A stretch of DNA of 64,000 bases from Terriglobus albidus (GTDB lineage Bacteria; Acidobacteriota; Terriglobia; Terriglobales; Acidobacteriaceae), in contig NZ_JAGTAS010000021.1 of the NCBI RefSeq assembly GCF_025685425.1, positions 62,001 to 126,000 of the forward strand, read 5' to 3'. Positions 52,220 through 59,938 of this stretch are shown one piece after another. A model generated the notes under the pieces. The model was not told where the DNA came from. It searched no databases and saw only the letters and a program-made list of their open reading frames with translations. Position 1 is the stretch's first letter, and the number at the start of each line of letters is the position of its first letter. The translations under genes were made by a program, and so were the position numbers.

Positions 52220-53074
52220 GTGAACTCCCTGCTCATTGTCGGTACCGGCTTGATCGGCGCATCCACGGGGTTGGCGCTGAAGGCTGCGGGATTTTCCGGA
52301 CGTATCACCGGCTTCGATCTCAGTCCTGCGGAGCTTCTCATCGCTCACGAGACCGGTGCGATCGACGAGGTCGTCTCCACCAGAGAGGCCGCGCTGGAGG
52401 CTGCACGGAAGAGCGATGTGGTGCTGCTGGCCGTGCCGGTGCTCGCCATTCTGGACTGGATGACGACTTTGGCTCCCGTGCTGAGGCCGGGCCAGCTTTT
52501 AACTGACACAGGAAGCACGAAGGTACAGATCGCTGATGTCGCTCAGAGGCTGTATCCCAGCTCTGCTGGGCCGCGCTTCCTGCCCGGGCATCCGATGGCA
52601 GGCAAGGAGTCCGGCGGAGCTGCGATTGCGGAGGCAGGACTCTTTCAGGGGGCGGTGTGGATCTTTACGCCGGCCGATGCGGAGTCGACGGCGGAGGAGA
52701 CGGAGTGGCGCGAGTGGATGTCGGCGATCGGAAGCAAGGTGATGGACCTGGAACCGGCGCGGCACGATCAGTTGCTGGCATGGGTCTCGCATCTGCCCCA
52801 GATGGTGTCGACCGCGCTGTCGGCGCTGCTGGAGGATACCTTCGGTGACGATCCGGATCTGCGGGCTATCGGCGGCCGTGCGCTTCGCGAGATGACGCGG
52901 CTGGGAAGTTCGCCGTACAGCATGTGGCGCGATGTGGCCATGACCAATACGGCCCCGCTGGCGAACTCGCTATTGGCGCTGGAGCAGCGGCTGCAGCATC
53001 TGAGGGAGCATCTGCGGACCCCGGAGCTGCGGGAAGAGTTCCAGCGAGCGAACAAGTTTCGCGAGCCGCGATAA
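52220..53074 (+). CDS. tyrA: Prephenate/arogenate dehydrogenase
   Basis: 284 residues; oxidative decarboxylation of prephenate to 4-hydroxyphenylpyruvate for tyrosine. LLIVGTGLIGASTGLALKAAG is the NAD site, TDTGSTK and FLPGHPMAGKESGG carry the catalytic His and substrate-binding residues. There is no fused chorismate mutase or ACT domain. GTG start follows the iscX stop with zero spacing, so translation is coupled; the aroQ that feeds it is at 41529. Confidence 0.92.
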   Translation: MNSLLIVGTGLIGASTGLALKAAGFSGRITGFDLSPAELLIAHETGAIDEVVSTREAALEAARKSDVVLLAVPVLAILDWMTTLAPVLRPGQLLTDTGSTKVQIADVAQRLYPSSAGPRFLPGHPMAGKESGGAAIAEAGLFQGAVWIFTPADAESTAEETEWREWMSAIGSKVMDLEPARHDQLLAWVSHLPQMVSTALSALLEDTFGDDPDLRAIGGRALREMTRLGSSPYSMWRDVAMTNTAPLANSLLALEQRLQHLREHLRTPELREEFQRANKFREPR

Positions 53075-53082
53075 AGGGTCGA

Positions 53083-55371
53083 TCAGTACCTGCTCCAGGT
53101 TGTGTAGCGTTTCGCCCAGGCGGAATTCGGGTAGCGGCTGTGCAGTAGTTGGAAGACCTGATACTCCAGATAGTCTTCGTCTTTTGGCGTCGGCTTGCTG
53201 GGGTCCCGCCAGGGCGGGAGGGTGGTGCAACCGTTTCGTAGCATGCGGAAGGTGAAGCCAAGCAAGTTCTCTCCACGAGGATCGGAAGGATGAGCCTTCA
53301 CCCATGCAATTGCTTCGGTCGCAAGGCGATCGCTTCCTGAATTGGGCGTGTCTATAGCATGCAGTTGTGCGTTTGCGTGTTCGATTTCCGCAGTAGTCAG
53401 GAACGCAGGAAACGGAACCAGCCTGTTTTTATTGTCGTAATTGGATCCTGAGAAATTGCGGCCGATGGTCTTTCCGTGGAAGGCCCAGTATCCCTCTTCG
53501 ACATTTCCTGGCTCGCACCACCAGTTGTCGCGATAGTAGCTATAGCCTGCGAAACCATCGTCTCGTCCGCCACCTGTGTTTACATAAGGTCGCGTGGAGG
53601 GGTAACGCATGATCGCCATCAGACCGGCTAGAGTACGGTCATCTTCTGTCTTCGCATTGTTGTAGGCCTCGAGCCACGGTTTCCAGTGCGGTTCGCCAAT
53701 AACGAGAATGGGTGTCAATTTCGCAGCAATGGAAGGTTGATGCAGTAGTACGGCTCGAGTCCACGTTGCCTGCGCCAGTTCGAAGCGTAATTGATGTGGA
53801 AGGCCTCCCCGCAGTACTGCTTCTACCAGCTCTGTAAGAGGCAATCCCTGATTGAGAACAAGTGCACTCTGCAGATCGAACCTTGGTGCGTTCTTTCCAT
53901 TTACCCGTTCGCCCGCCATGAGCGACTTTCCGAATACGTCAGGTGACGGCGGAGTCCATTCTTCAAAGTCAGTAGCGTCGTAGATATAGAGCGCAGGTAC
54001 CGTGAAGGATATTTGCAGGAACTCATGCAGCGTGGAGGCGTTGGTACGCTGTATCTGTTGCAGATGGTTGATAGCTGACTGTGACGTGCGATTTTTGAAT
54101 TGGAGGATGATACGGTCTGCCTCTCCATAAGCCTCTTTGGGGCTCCGGGTGAGTCGCAGACGATGCAGCGCGAGCGTGAGATAGGCTGGGGAGCTTTCCG
54201 GTACAGCCTGTGCTGCGGCGTACAGGTCTTTGTCCGCTGAGGTATCCGCGAGGCTCATGGCGGCAACCAGCCATGGAGTGCTGTGGCTGCCGCGCCAGCG
54301 TTCCAGTGCATGCTGGTACGCGTCGGCGTGATGCGCGGTCTCCTCCATGGTGAAGAGCCAGTCGACCATGTCACTGCGGCGAACATCTGCTTCTACTTCC
54401 GGCTCCAGATCGATCTGCATGATGTAGTTCAGATCGATCCAGTCCTGCCCCGCGCGGCTGTCGATACGGGAAAGGCGATCTCCCAGCATGGCGCCGGCCT
54501 TACCTGGATCGAGTTGGATTAAGACCATCGTCAGCAGGGCCTCGGCATCTCCTGCATAAGGTCCGCCTCCATGTGCGATCGGTTCCAGTAGATCCCTCGC
54601 CTGTGAAAGAGTTTCGTCCTTGTGCTGACTTGACGAGGTCTCCCGAATGAGGGTACGTGCTACCAGGTAGGGTGCAATTGCCTTCCATGGCGAATCGGAG
54701 TCAGCAGCGATCGCGCGGAAACCGTCGCCGGCAGCGTCCAATTCCATCCGGTAAAAGTGTGCCGCCGCGACCTGATAGGCGCGATCCTGCTTCAACCACA
54801 GAGGAGCAGTGTCGGGCAGGACGGAAGGCATGGCTCCCGTCTTGTCGCAGTTGGAAAAAACCGCATCCTGACCCTTCACCCACTCGGCGAGTTCAGGATG
54901 CGCTGTGGGATAGCTTTGCTGGCGTGCGCGCAGGGTCCGGACAGCATTGTAAAAGGCACCGTCATAACAGTTTCGATAGACCTGCCATCCTCGCTCATCC
55001 GCGATGCGGGAGTAGTTCATATCCTCGAACTTCGTAGTAATCCCGGCAGCGGCACGAGCCTTTGCCCACTCAAGTTTTGGTTCCTGTGATGGAGCCTCTT
55101 CGTATTTGCGGGTGTTCGCAGCAATTAAGGCCTTCTGCTCTTCTGCCGTTAACGGCTGCCCGGAGAGCTGCCGATACGCAGGCACCAGGTAGCGCTTCCA
55201 GTAGGTGTTCTCGACGATGCCCGTCTGCCCGGAGACATACTTCTCGAAGTTCTCCGGCATATGCGGCATGACGAAGATGGCCTCAGGAAAGAACGGCCCG
55301 CACGGCATGCCTGGAATGGCCGCAAAGGCGAGGAGGGCGAGGCCGGCAACGAGACTGCGGCGGGAGCGCAT
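53083..55371 (-). CDS. Large exported protein of unknown function, paired with a DUF3142 gene
   Basis: 762 residues with a signal peptide (VAGLALLAFAAIPGMPCG). The body is alpha-helical in character, with segments resembling TPR/sel1-like solenoid sequence (e.g. DPRGENLLGFTFRMLRNGC near the C-terminus and DAGDGFRAIAADSDSP near 210), but no motif that I can assign. WKRYLVPAYRQLSGQPLT near residue 60 is distinctive. It starts two bases after the DUF3142 gene stop, so both are co-translated. Convergent with tyrA, eight bases apart. Confidence 0.75.
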   Translation of the reverse strand: MRSRRSLVAGLALLAFAAIPGMPCGPFFPEAIFVMPHMPENFEKYVSGQTGIVENTYWKRYLVPAYRQLSGQPLTAEEQKALIAANTRKYEEAPSQEPKLEWAKARAAAGITTKFEDMNYSRIADERGWQVYRNCYDGAFYNAVRTLRARQQSYPTAHPELAEWVKGQDAVFSNCDKTGAMPSVLPDTAPLWLKQDRAYQVAAAHFYRMELDAAGDGFRAIAADSDSPWKAIAPYLVARTLIRETSSSQHKDETLSQARDLLEPIAHGGGPYAGDAEALLTMVLIQLDPGKAGAMLGDRLSRIDSRAGQDWIDLNYIMQIDLEPEVEADVRRSDMVDWLFTMEETAHHADAYQHALERWRGSHSTPWLVAAMSLADTSADKDLYAAAQAVPESSPAYLTLALHRLRLTRSPKEAYGEADRIILQFKNRTSQSAINHLQQIQRTNASTLHEFLQISFTVPALYIYDATDFEEWTPPSPDVFGKSLMAGERVNGKNAPRFDLQSALVLNQGLPLTELVEAVLRGGLPHQLRFELAQATWTRAVLLHQPSIAAKLTPILVIGEPHWKPWLEAYNNAKTEDDRTLAGLMAIMRYPSTRPYVNTGGGRDDGFAGYSYYRDNWWCEPGNVEEGYWAFHGKTIGRNFSGSNYDNKNRLVPFPAFLTTAEIEHANAQLHAIDTPNSGSDRLATEAIAWVKAHPSDPRGENLLGFTFRMLRNGCTTLPPWRDPSKPTPKDEDYLEYQVFQLLHSRYPNSAWAKRYTTWSRY

Positions 55372-55373
55372 AG

Positions 55374-56120
55374 TTACTCTGCTTTCGGTAGAAGGTTCTG
55401 GTTGATCTGGCCGAGCTCAGTCCCGGTCCAGGGCTTGGGAGAGAAGAGATAGATCTGCCGCGGGCGTGTCGAGGGATACGCCTGCGGCTCATCGGTAGAG
55501 AGGCCCACGGAGGCAGAGCATAGCGGCTCGCGGGTAGCGAAGTAGCCGACGTGAGCTCCCAGCCTGAAGTGCATAGGGATGGCCTGATCGATCGGCAGCG
55601 TATGCAACCAGCCGTCACTCTCAGCGCACCAGCTTACGAGCGCGGTTATGGTCAGGGACAAGTTCGGAGACATCGCAGCGCGGACACGTTGCAGGACGTC
55701 GGTGTAAAAGGCGCGCTGTGCCGGTGTGGCGTCGAAGTCGATCTGCAGGCCGTTAATATGCGCCAGTGTGGCGGTCTGAACGATGGCCGCGGCGGTCTCC
55801 GCACGCATGGCTTCGGTATCACGGAAGCCCGGACGTATCTCGATCCGTGTAACGGCGATGGCATAGATAGTTTCCGGAACACGGATGGGCTGATGGCGGA
55901 GGATGGCGTGGACGCCATCGTTAAGAAAGACGCGCTGCGCGAGGAAGGCTACACCTGCTCGCTCTGTGGAGAGGGTGCGCAGGTCCTCCGGTTTCTCCCA
56001 CGCCCATAGCATGATGGCCGGGGCATGAGAGGGCGTAGTAGGCGCATGGCGCGCCGGAAGGCTGTCGCCTTTGAGTACAAGTGCGAGAAGAGTAGGGAAG
56101 AGCAGCGCAGCGCGTCGCAT
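55374..56120 (-). CDS. DUF3142 family exported protein
   Basis: About 248 residues starting MRRAALLFPTLLALVLKGDS, a signal-like segment; the frame extends to 56216 but those residues show no protein character. The body (IMLWAWEKPEDLRTL, INGLQIDFDATPAQRAFYTDVLQRVRA, YLFSPKPWTGTEL) matches DUF3142, which has the look of a glycoside-hydrolase-like TIM barrel: the acidic IDFDAT strand is placed like a catalytic Asp of GH18-type folds. Substrate is unknown. Confidence 0.75.
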   Translation of the reverse strand: MRRAALLFPTLLALVLKGDSLPARHAPTTPSHAPAIMLWAWEKPEDLRTLSTERAGVAFLAQRVFLNDGVHAILRHQPIRVPETIYAIAVTRIEIRPGFRDTEAMRAETAAAIVQTATLAHINGLQIDFDATPAQRAFYTDVLQRVRAAMSPNLSLTITALVSWCAESDGWLHTLPIDQAIPMHFRLGAHVGYFATREPLCSASVGLSTDEPQAYPSTRPRQIYLFSPKPWTGTELGQINQNLLPKAE

Positions 56121-56259
56121 GAGGAGCACCGATCGAAGGGTGCCGGTGGATGGACTATAGCGCAGATTTCTGTGTATGCAAGACCGGAGTATCCGGACTA
56201 TAAAAAAGTTCTTCAAACTTTCCTAACCGCACCCCTATCCCCCTGTCTAAGGAGGCGAA

Positions 56260-56838
56260 ATGGAGAAGGCAGAAAAAGAGACGATCCGGCGAGTAGTTGC
56301 CGGCGACCGGGACGCGTACCGCGTTCTGATGGACCGTCACTACGCTGCCGTCTTCCGGATCTCGTTCCGCATTACCGGCAATGAAGCCGATGCGGAAGAG
56401 GCCGCGCAGGAGAGTTTTCTGCGCGCCTACAACAAACTTCCGGAGTTCCGGCAGGATGCCGCCTTTGGAACCTGGGTGACGAGGATAGCGATGAATACGG
56501 CCATGAATCTGGTAGAGCGCAGAAATCGGGACCTTTCGGTCTATGCGCCACGTGTCTCCGATGACGTGGGTGAGGGCACCGTGCAGGTCGCCAGTCACCG
56601 CGCCGGTCCGGAACGCGTCCTGCTGGATATGGAGACGGCGACGCTGCGGCAGACCGCCATGGCTTCTCTTACCCCGATGGAGCGCACTGCCTTCACTCTG
56701 CGCCACATGGAAGAGGTTGGCATGGCGGAGATCGCCGAGGCGCTTGGTGTCCCCGTCAATTCGGCCAAACAGGCTGTCTTTCGCGCCGTCGCCAAGCTTC
56801 GGCGTGCCCTGGAACCCGTCGCAGGAGGTATGCGATGA
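56260..56838 (+). CDS. ECF-type RNA polymerase sigma factor
   Basis: 192 residues; region 2 RVLMDRHYAAVFRISFRITGNEADAEEAAQESFLRAYNKLPEF and region 4 LTPMERTAFTLRHMEEVGMAEIAEALGVPVNSAKQAVFRAVAKLR. AAGGAGG lies just before the ATG. It overlaps the following anti-sigma gene by four bases. It heads an apparent four-gene unit ending with two HEAT-repeat exported proteins. Confidence 0.93.
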   Translation: MEKAEKETIRRVVAGDRDAYRVLMDRHYAAVFRISFRITGNEADAEEAAQESFLRAYNKLPEFRQDAAFGTWVTRIAMNTAMNLVERRNRDLSVYAPRVSDDVGEGTVQVASHRAGPERVLLDMETATLRQTAMASLTPMERTAFTLRHMEEVGMAEIAEALGVPVNSAKQAVFRAVAKLRRALEPVAGGMR

Positions 56839-57629
56839 AGCACTATAGCGAAGAAGATCTGATTGCGTACCAGATGAGCGAGAGCCCCGAGGCCCGTTCG
56901 ATTGGCGAGCATCTCGAGCAGTGCGCGGAGTGTGCCACGCTGGCAGAGTCCATTGCAGAGACGCTGCGCGTCTTCTCGGCCGAGCCGGTGCCAATGCGGA
57001 CTCCGGTCGATATGGACCTGAGCTGGCAGCGGTTGCGCGGCAATCTGGCCGTGCTGGAGGCTGCGCCGAAAAAGCGGTGGTTCTCCCTCTGGATGTGGCC
57101 TGCTGCGGGAGCCCTTACCGCCGCGATTGTGGTGATGGTCGTGCTAGGTCTGCGCATTCGTCATGCGGAGCAGCCAGCCGGAGGGCAGGAGACCGCGAAT
57201 CAACGCGCCTCTGTCACCGATGCGTTGAAGAGTCTCGTAGGCCGGCATCAGCAGGCACATCCCGTCAATGGACATGGTCCGTTGACCGATGCTCCGTCTG
57301 ACGATCCGCAGATCTCCGCGCATCTTGATTCCGCCGAACGTTTGCTCACCACGGTGAACCATGAAGAGGGCCCGCTGGATGAGGCGACACGCGTCCAGGC
57401 ACACGATCTGTTGCTGAAGAACGCTGTCTATACACAGACGGCGCGCGACCGCGGCGATCTCGCAGAGGCGGCGGTGCTCGACAACCTGGGACGAGTCCTC
57501 ATCGGTCTGGACCATGCGGCGGAGACGCCGAGGAGCACGTGGCAGTTGCGGCTGGAGATGAATACCGACGGACTTTTGCTGGACCTGCGTGTGCTGCGCC
57601 AGAACGATGAGCGCCGCTCTTCGAGGTAG
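56835..57629 (+). CDS. Anti-sigma factor, zf-HC2 type, single membrane span
   Basis: 264 residues. The zinc motif HLEQCAECA (H-x3-C-x2-C) is at about 27-34; a transmembrane helix WMWPAAGALTAAIVVMVVLGLRI follows near 86-108, then a long extracytoplasmic part (about 110-264) of mostly helical, charged sequence. It should bind the ECF factor from the gene upstream and sense an envelope state. Confidence 0.87.
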   Translation: MKHYSEEDLIAYQMSESPEARSIGEHLEQCAECATLAESIAETLRVFSAEPVPMRTPVDMDLSWQRLRGNLAVLEAAPKKRWFSLWMWPAAGALTAAIVVMVVLGLRIRHAEQPAGGQETANQRASVTDALKSLVGRHQQAHPVNGHGPLTDAPSDDPQISAHLDSAERLLTTVNHEEGPLDEATRVQAHDLLLKNAVYTQTARDRGDLAEAAVLDNLGRVLIGLDHAAETPRSTWQLRLEMNTDGLLLDLRVLRQNDERRSSR

Positions 57630-57679
57630 CCGCAAGCAGTAGCAAGAAACAAGTTTTTGGTCATAAAGGAGATGTACTT

Positions 57680-58708
57680 ATGAAGCACTGGATTTTACTT
57701 GCAGGTCTGGCATCCGCTGGTTGCGCGCACGTTGCGCTTGCGGCTGGCCCCTTACAGCCCGCAATCCTTATCACTGAGCCCGGCGCCGCTGCCGCGGAAG
57801 ATGACTATACCGCCGGCGCCAAGGCGATGAATGAGCAACGCTGGCAGGACTCCATCACTTCGTTCGATAAGGTGATTGCCGCCAAGGGAGCGAAGGCTGA
57901 CGCGGCGCTTTATTGGAAAGCGTATGCGCTCACTAAGCTTGGCCGGCGTGAGGATTCGGCATCGACCTGCGCTGCACTCCGGAGCGAATATCCAAAGTCC
58001 ACCTGGAATAAGGATTGCGCTGCTCTTGGTATTCGCACCGGAACCGTGCGTGTCGTTGTGGGCAAGAATGGCAGGACGAGCACGTCTACCTCCAGTTCTT
58101 CATCCTCATCGTCATCGTCCAGCGACAACGACGAGGACACCTACGCGATCGGTCCCGTCCCGCCGGTTCCCCCGGTACCGCCGATTCCAGCAGGGGAGGG
58201 CTCGTTTACTTATAAGCGCGATCGCAGAGGCACGGGAGATCCCGATGCCGACCTCAAGATCCTCGCTCTGAACGCACTGGCGAACCAGGATGCCAGCCGG
58301 GCCGTCCCGGTGATTCGCGACCTGCTGAAGGGGAATCAGCTGGAAGCGGTGAAGCGGCAAGCACTCTTTGTCCTTGGTCAGAACAAGTCGCCTGAGTGCC
58401 AGAACCTGCTGCGGGAGATCGCACTTGGAAAGCAAAACCCTGAGCTGCAGCGTCAGGCGATGCAGATGCTGGCCATCACCCAGGGGAAGAAGGCGAACGA
58501 TACGCTGGCGGAGGCCTATCGCCAGTCCACCGATCCGAAGACAAAGCGGGCTGCTGTCTCCGCGATGTTCATCTCGGGCGATGCCCAGAAGCTGGTTGAA
58601 CTTGCACGCGGAGAAAAAGACCTGGAGATGAAACGTCAGATTGTCTCGCAGCTTGCGTTGATGAACGACAAGGTTGCGCAGGATTACATGCTCGAGCTGT
58701 TGCGCTAA
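57680..58708 (+). CDS. Exported TPR/HEAT-repeat protein with polyserine and polyproline linker
   Basis: 342 residues with signal peptide (LLAGLASAGCAHVALAAG). A TPR-like region (about 37-110, DDYTAGAKAMNEQRWQDSITSFDKVIAAKGAKA), then a Thr/Ser run of more than ten Ser and an acidic/Pro stretch (PVPPVPPVPPIP), then HEAT-type helical repeats (about 180-342; DLKILALNALANQDASRAVPVIRDLL). Solenoids of this kind bind other proteins. AAAGGAGATG precedes the start. Third gene after the sigma/anti-sigma pair. Confidence 0.82.
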   Translation: MKHWILLAGLASAGCAHVALAAGPLQPAILITEPGAAAAEDDYTAGAKAMNEQRWQDSITSFDKVIAAKGAKADAALYWKAYALTKLGRREDSASTCAALRSEYPKSTWNKDCAALGIRTGTVRVVVGKNGRTSTSTSSSSSSSSSSSDNDEDTYAIGPVPPVPPVPPIPAGEGSFTYKRDRRGTGDPDADLKILALNALANQDASRAVPVIRDLLKGNQLEAVKRQALFVLGQNKSPECQNLLREIALGKQNPELQRQAMQMLAITQGKKANDTLAEAYRQSTDPKTKRAAVSAMFISGDAQKLVELARGEKDLEMKRQIVSQLALMNDKVAQDYMLELLR

Positions 58709-58717
58709 CTAATAACT

Positions 58718-58760
58718 CGCCTGCATCGGCTGTCCGGAAATGGACGATGCAGGCGATTCT
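58718..58760 (+). terminator. Hairpin between the two HEAT-repeat genes
   Basis: 11-bp perfect stem CGCCTGCATCG / CGATGCAGGCG (58718-58728, 58745-58755), loop 16 bases. The tail ATTCTCC is poor in U, so termination would be partial at best. Confidence 0.45.
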
Positions 58761-58815
58761 CCTCCCGTCAATCCAGACGCCTGGATCGATTTTCCGGATT
58801 TTTCCCGAACTCTAA

Positions 58816-58841
58816 GAACTTTTTACGAAAACTCTCGTATC
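58816..58841 (+). promoter_or_regulatory. Candidate ECF promoter before the second HEAT gene
   Basis: GAAC (58816-58819), 16-base spacer, CGTATC (58836-58841), resembling ECF -35/-10 elements, 15 bases before the ATG. It would let the sigma factor encoded at 56260 drive this gene separately; sequence similarity is the only support. Confidence 0.35.
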
Positions 58842-58855
58842 AGGAGACAAAGGCC

Positions 58856-59863
58856 ATGAGAATCGCCTTCCGCATCCTCGTCGTTTCACTTGGGCTGGTT
58901 GCACCGCTAGCGGCCCAACAACCGGCTGTCACCGGCGTGCAGGTCGACGCGCACGCTGCTCATGGTCTGCCCGCGGAGCTCAACGCCGCGTCAAAAGACG
59001 GTATTGCGTGGGTGGGTTACTCCATCCCCGTAATCGGACACTTCTCGGACAACGATGGCCAGACACTCTACCTGGAAGGCTCCCATGACGGAGGCTCCTG
59101 GGATAGCGACAAAGAACAGTTCGATCATGTGAATGTCCTGTTGCGTATGGAGAAGGGCGCGGTCACGAAGGTCCGCGTGGCAACTCCGAACCGCAAGCTG
59201 GATACCGGCGGCGTGAAGTTTGTATGGCTTGAGGGTGTCTCTCAGGATGAGAGCATTCGTGAGTTTGCATCACTGGCCAACAATGCTTCGCAGGAGCGCA
59301 AAGTGCGCGATGCCTCGGTGATGGTGATCGCTCAGCATGAGTCGTCTGCCGCGACCAGCACTCTAATCTCTATGGCGAGCACTGGCGATTCGTTTGTGCG
59401 AGAGAAGGCTGCCTTCTGGCTGGGCGCCCATCGCGGGCAGGATGGCGTCAAAGCGCTGTTGCAACTTACACGTACGGAACAGGATGAGCATCTCCGTGGC
59501 AAGCTCGCCTTCGATCTGACACTCGGTAAAGAAAATCCCGCAGCCATCGATGAGTTGATCTGGATGGCAAAGAACGATGCTTCGCCCCACGTCCGCAAGG
59601 AGGCTCAGTTCTGGATGGCCCAGAAGGCCGGCAAACGAGCCGCTGGGGAGCTTCGTCAAATTGTTCAGAGTGACCCGGACCGAAGCATTCGCCGGTCCGC
59701 GGTTTTCGCGATCTCGCGGCTGCCGGAAGGAGAGGCGGCTGCTCAACTGATCCAGGTAGCAGAAACCAACAAGGATCCTGATGTACGCAAGCAGGCGATC
59801 TTCTGGCTCGGCCAGTCGAAGGATCCGAAGGCGTTGGACTACCTGACCAAGCTCCTCAGGTAA
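58856..59863 (+). CDS. Exported HEAT-repeat protein
   Basis: 335 residues with a signal peptide (VVSLGLVAPLAAQQ). The N-terminal part (about 20-115) is beta-rich with GISWVGYSIPVIGHFSDNDGQTLYLEG-like sequence (sequence reads DGIAWVGYSIPV), and the C-terminal part (about 140-335) has at least five HEAT-like units, e.g. REKAAFWLGAHRGQDGVKALLQL and DVRKQAIFWLGQSKDPKALDYL. Related to the C-terminal half of the preceding gene product. GGAGACAAAGG precedes the ATG. Confidence 0.82.
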   Translation: MRIAFRILVVSLGLVAPLAAQQPAVTGVQVDAHAAHGLPAELNAASKDGIAWVGYSIPVIGHFSDNDGQTLYLEGSHDGGSWDSDKEQFDHVNVLLRMEKGAVTKVRVATPNRKLDTGGVKFVWLEGVSQDESIREFASLANNASQERKVRDASVMVIAQHESSAATSTLISMASTGDSFVREKAAFWLGAHRGQDGVKALLQLTRTEQDEHLRGKLAFDLTLGKENPAAIDELIWMAKNDASPHVRKEAQFWMAQKAGKRAAGELRQIVQSDPDRSIRRSAVFAISRLPEGEAAAQLIQVAETNKDPDVRKQAIFWLGQSKDPKALDYLTKLLR

Positions 59864-59887
59864 CTGAGGACCCTCGAAACACTCGCA

Positions 59888-59925
59888 GCCTGCAGCGGTT
59901 TCGCATCCCGCTGCAGGCTTTTTTC
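59888..59925 (+). terminator. Strong terminator after the HEAT gene
   Basis: Perfect 11-bp stem GCCTGCAGCGG / CCGCTGCAGGC followed by TTTTTTC, 24 bases past the stop. Confidence 0.88.
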
Positions 59926-59938
59926 TTTCCGAGCAGCG

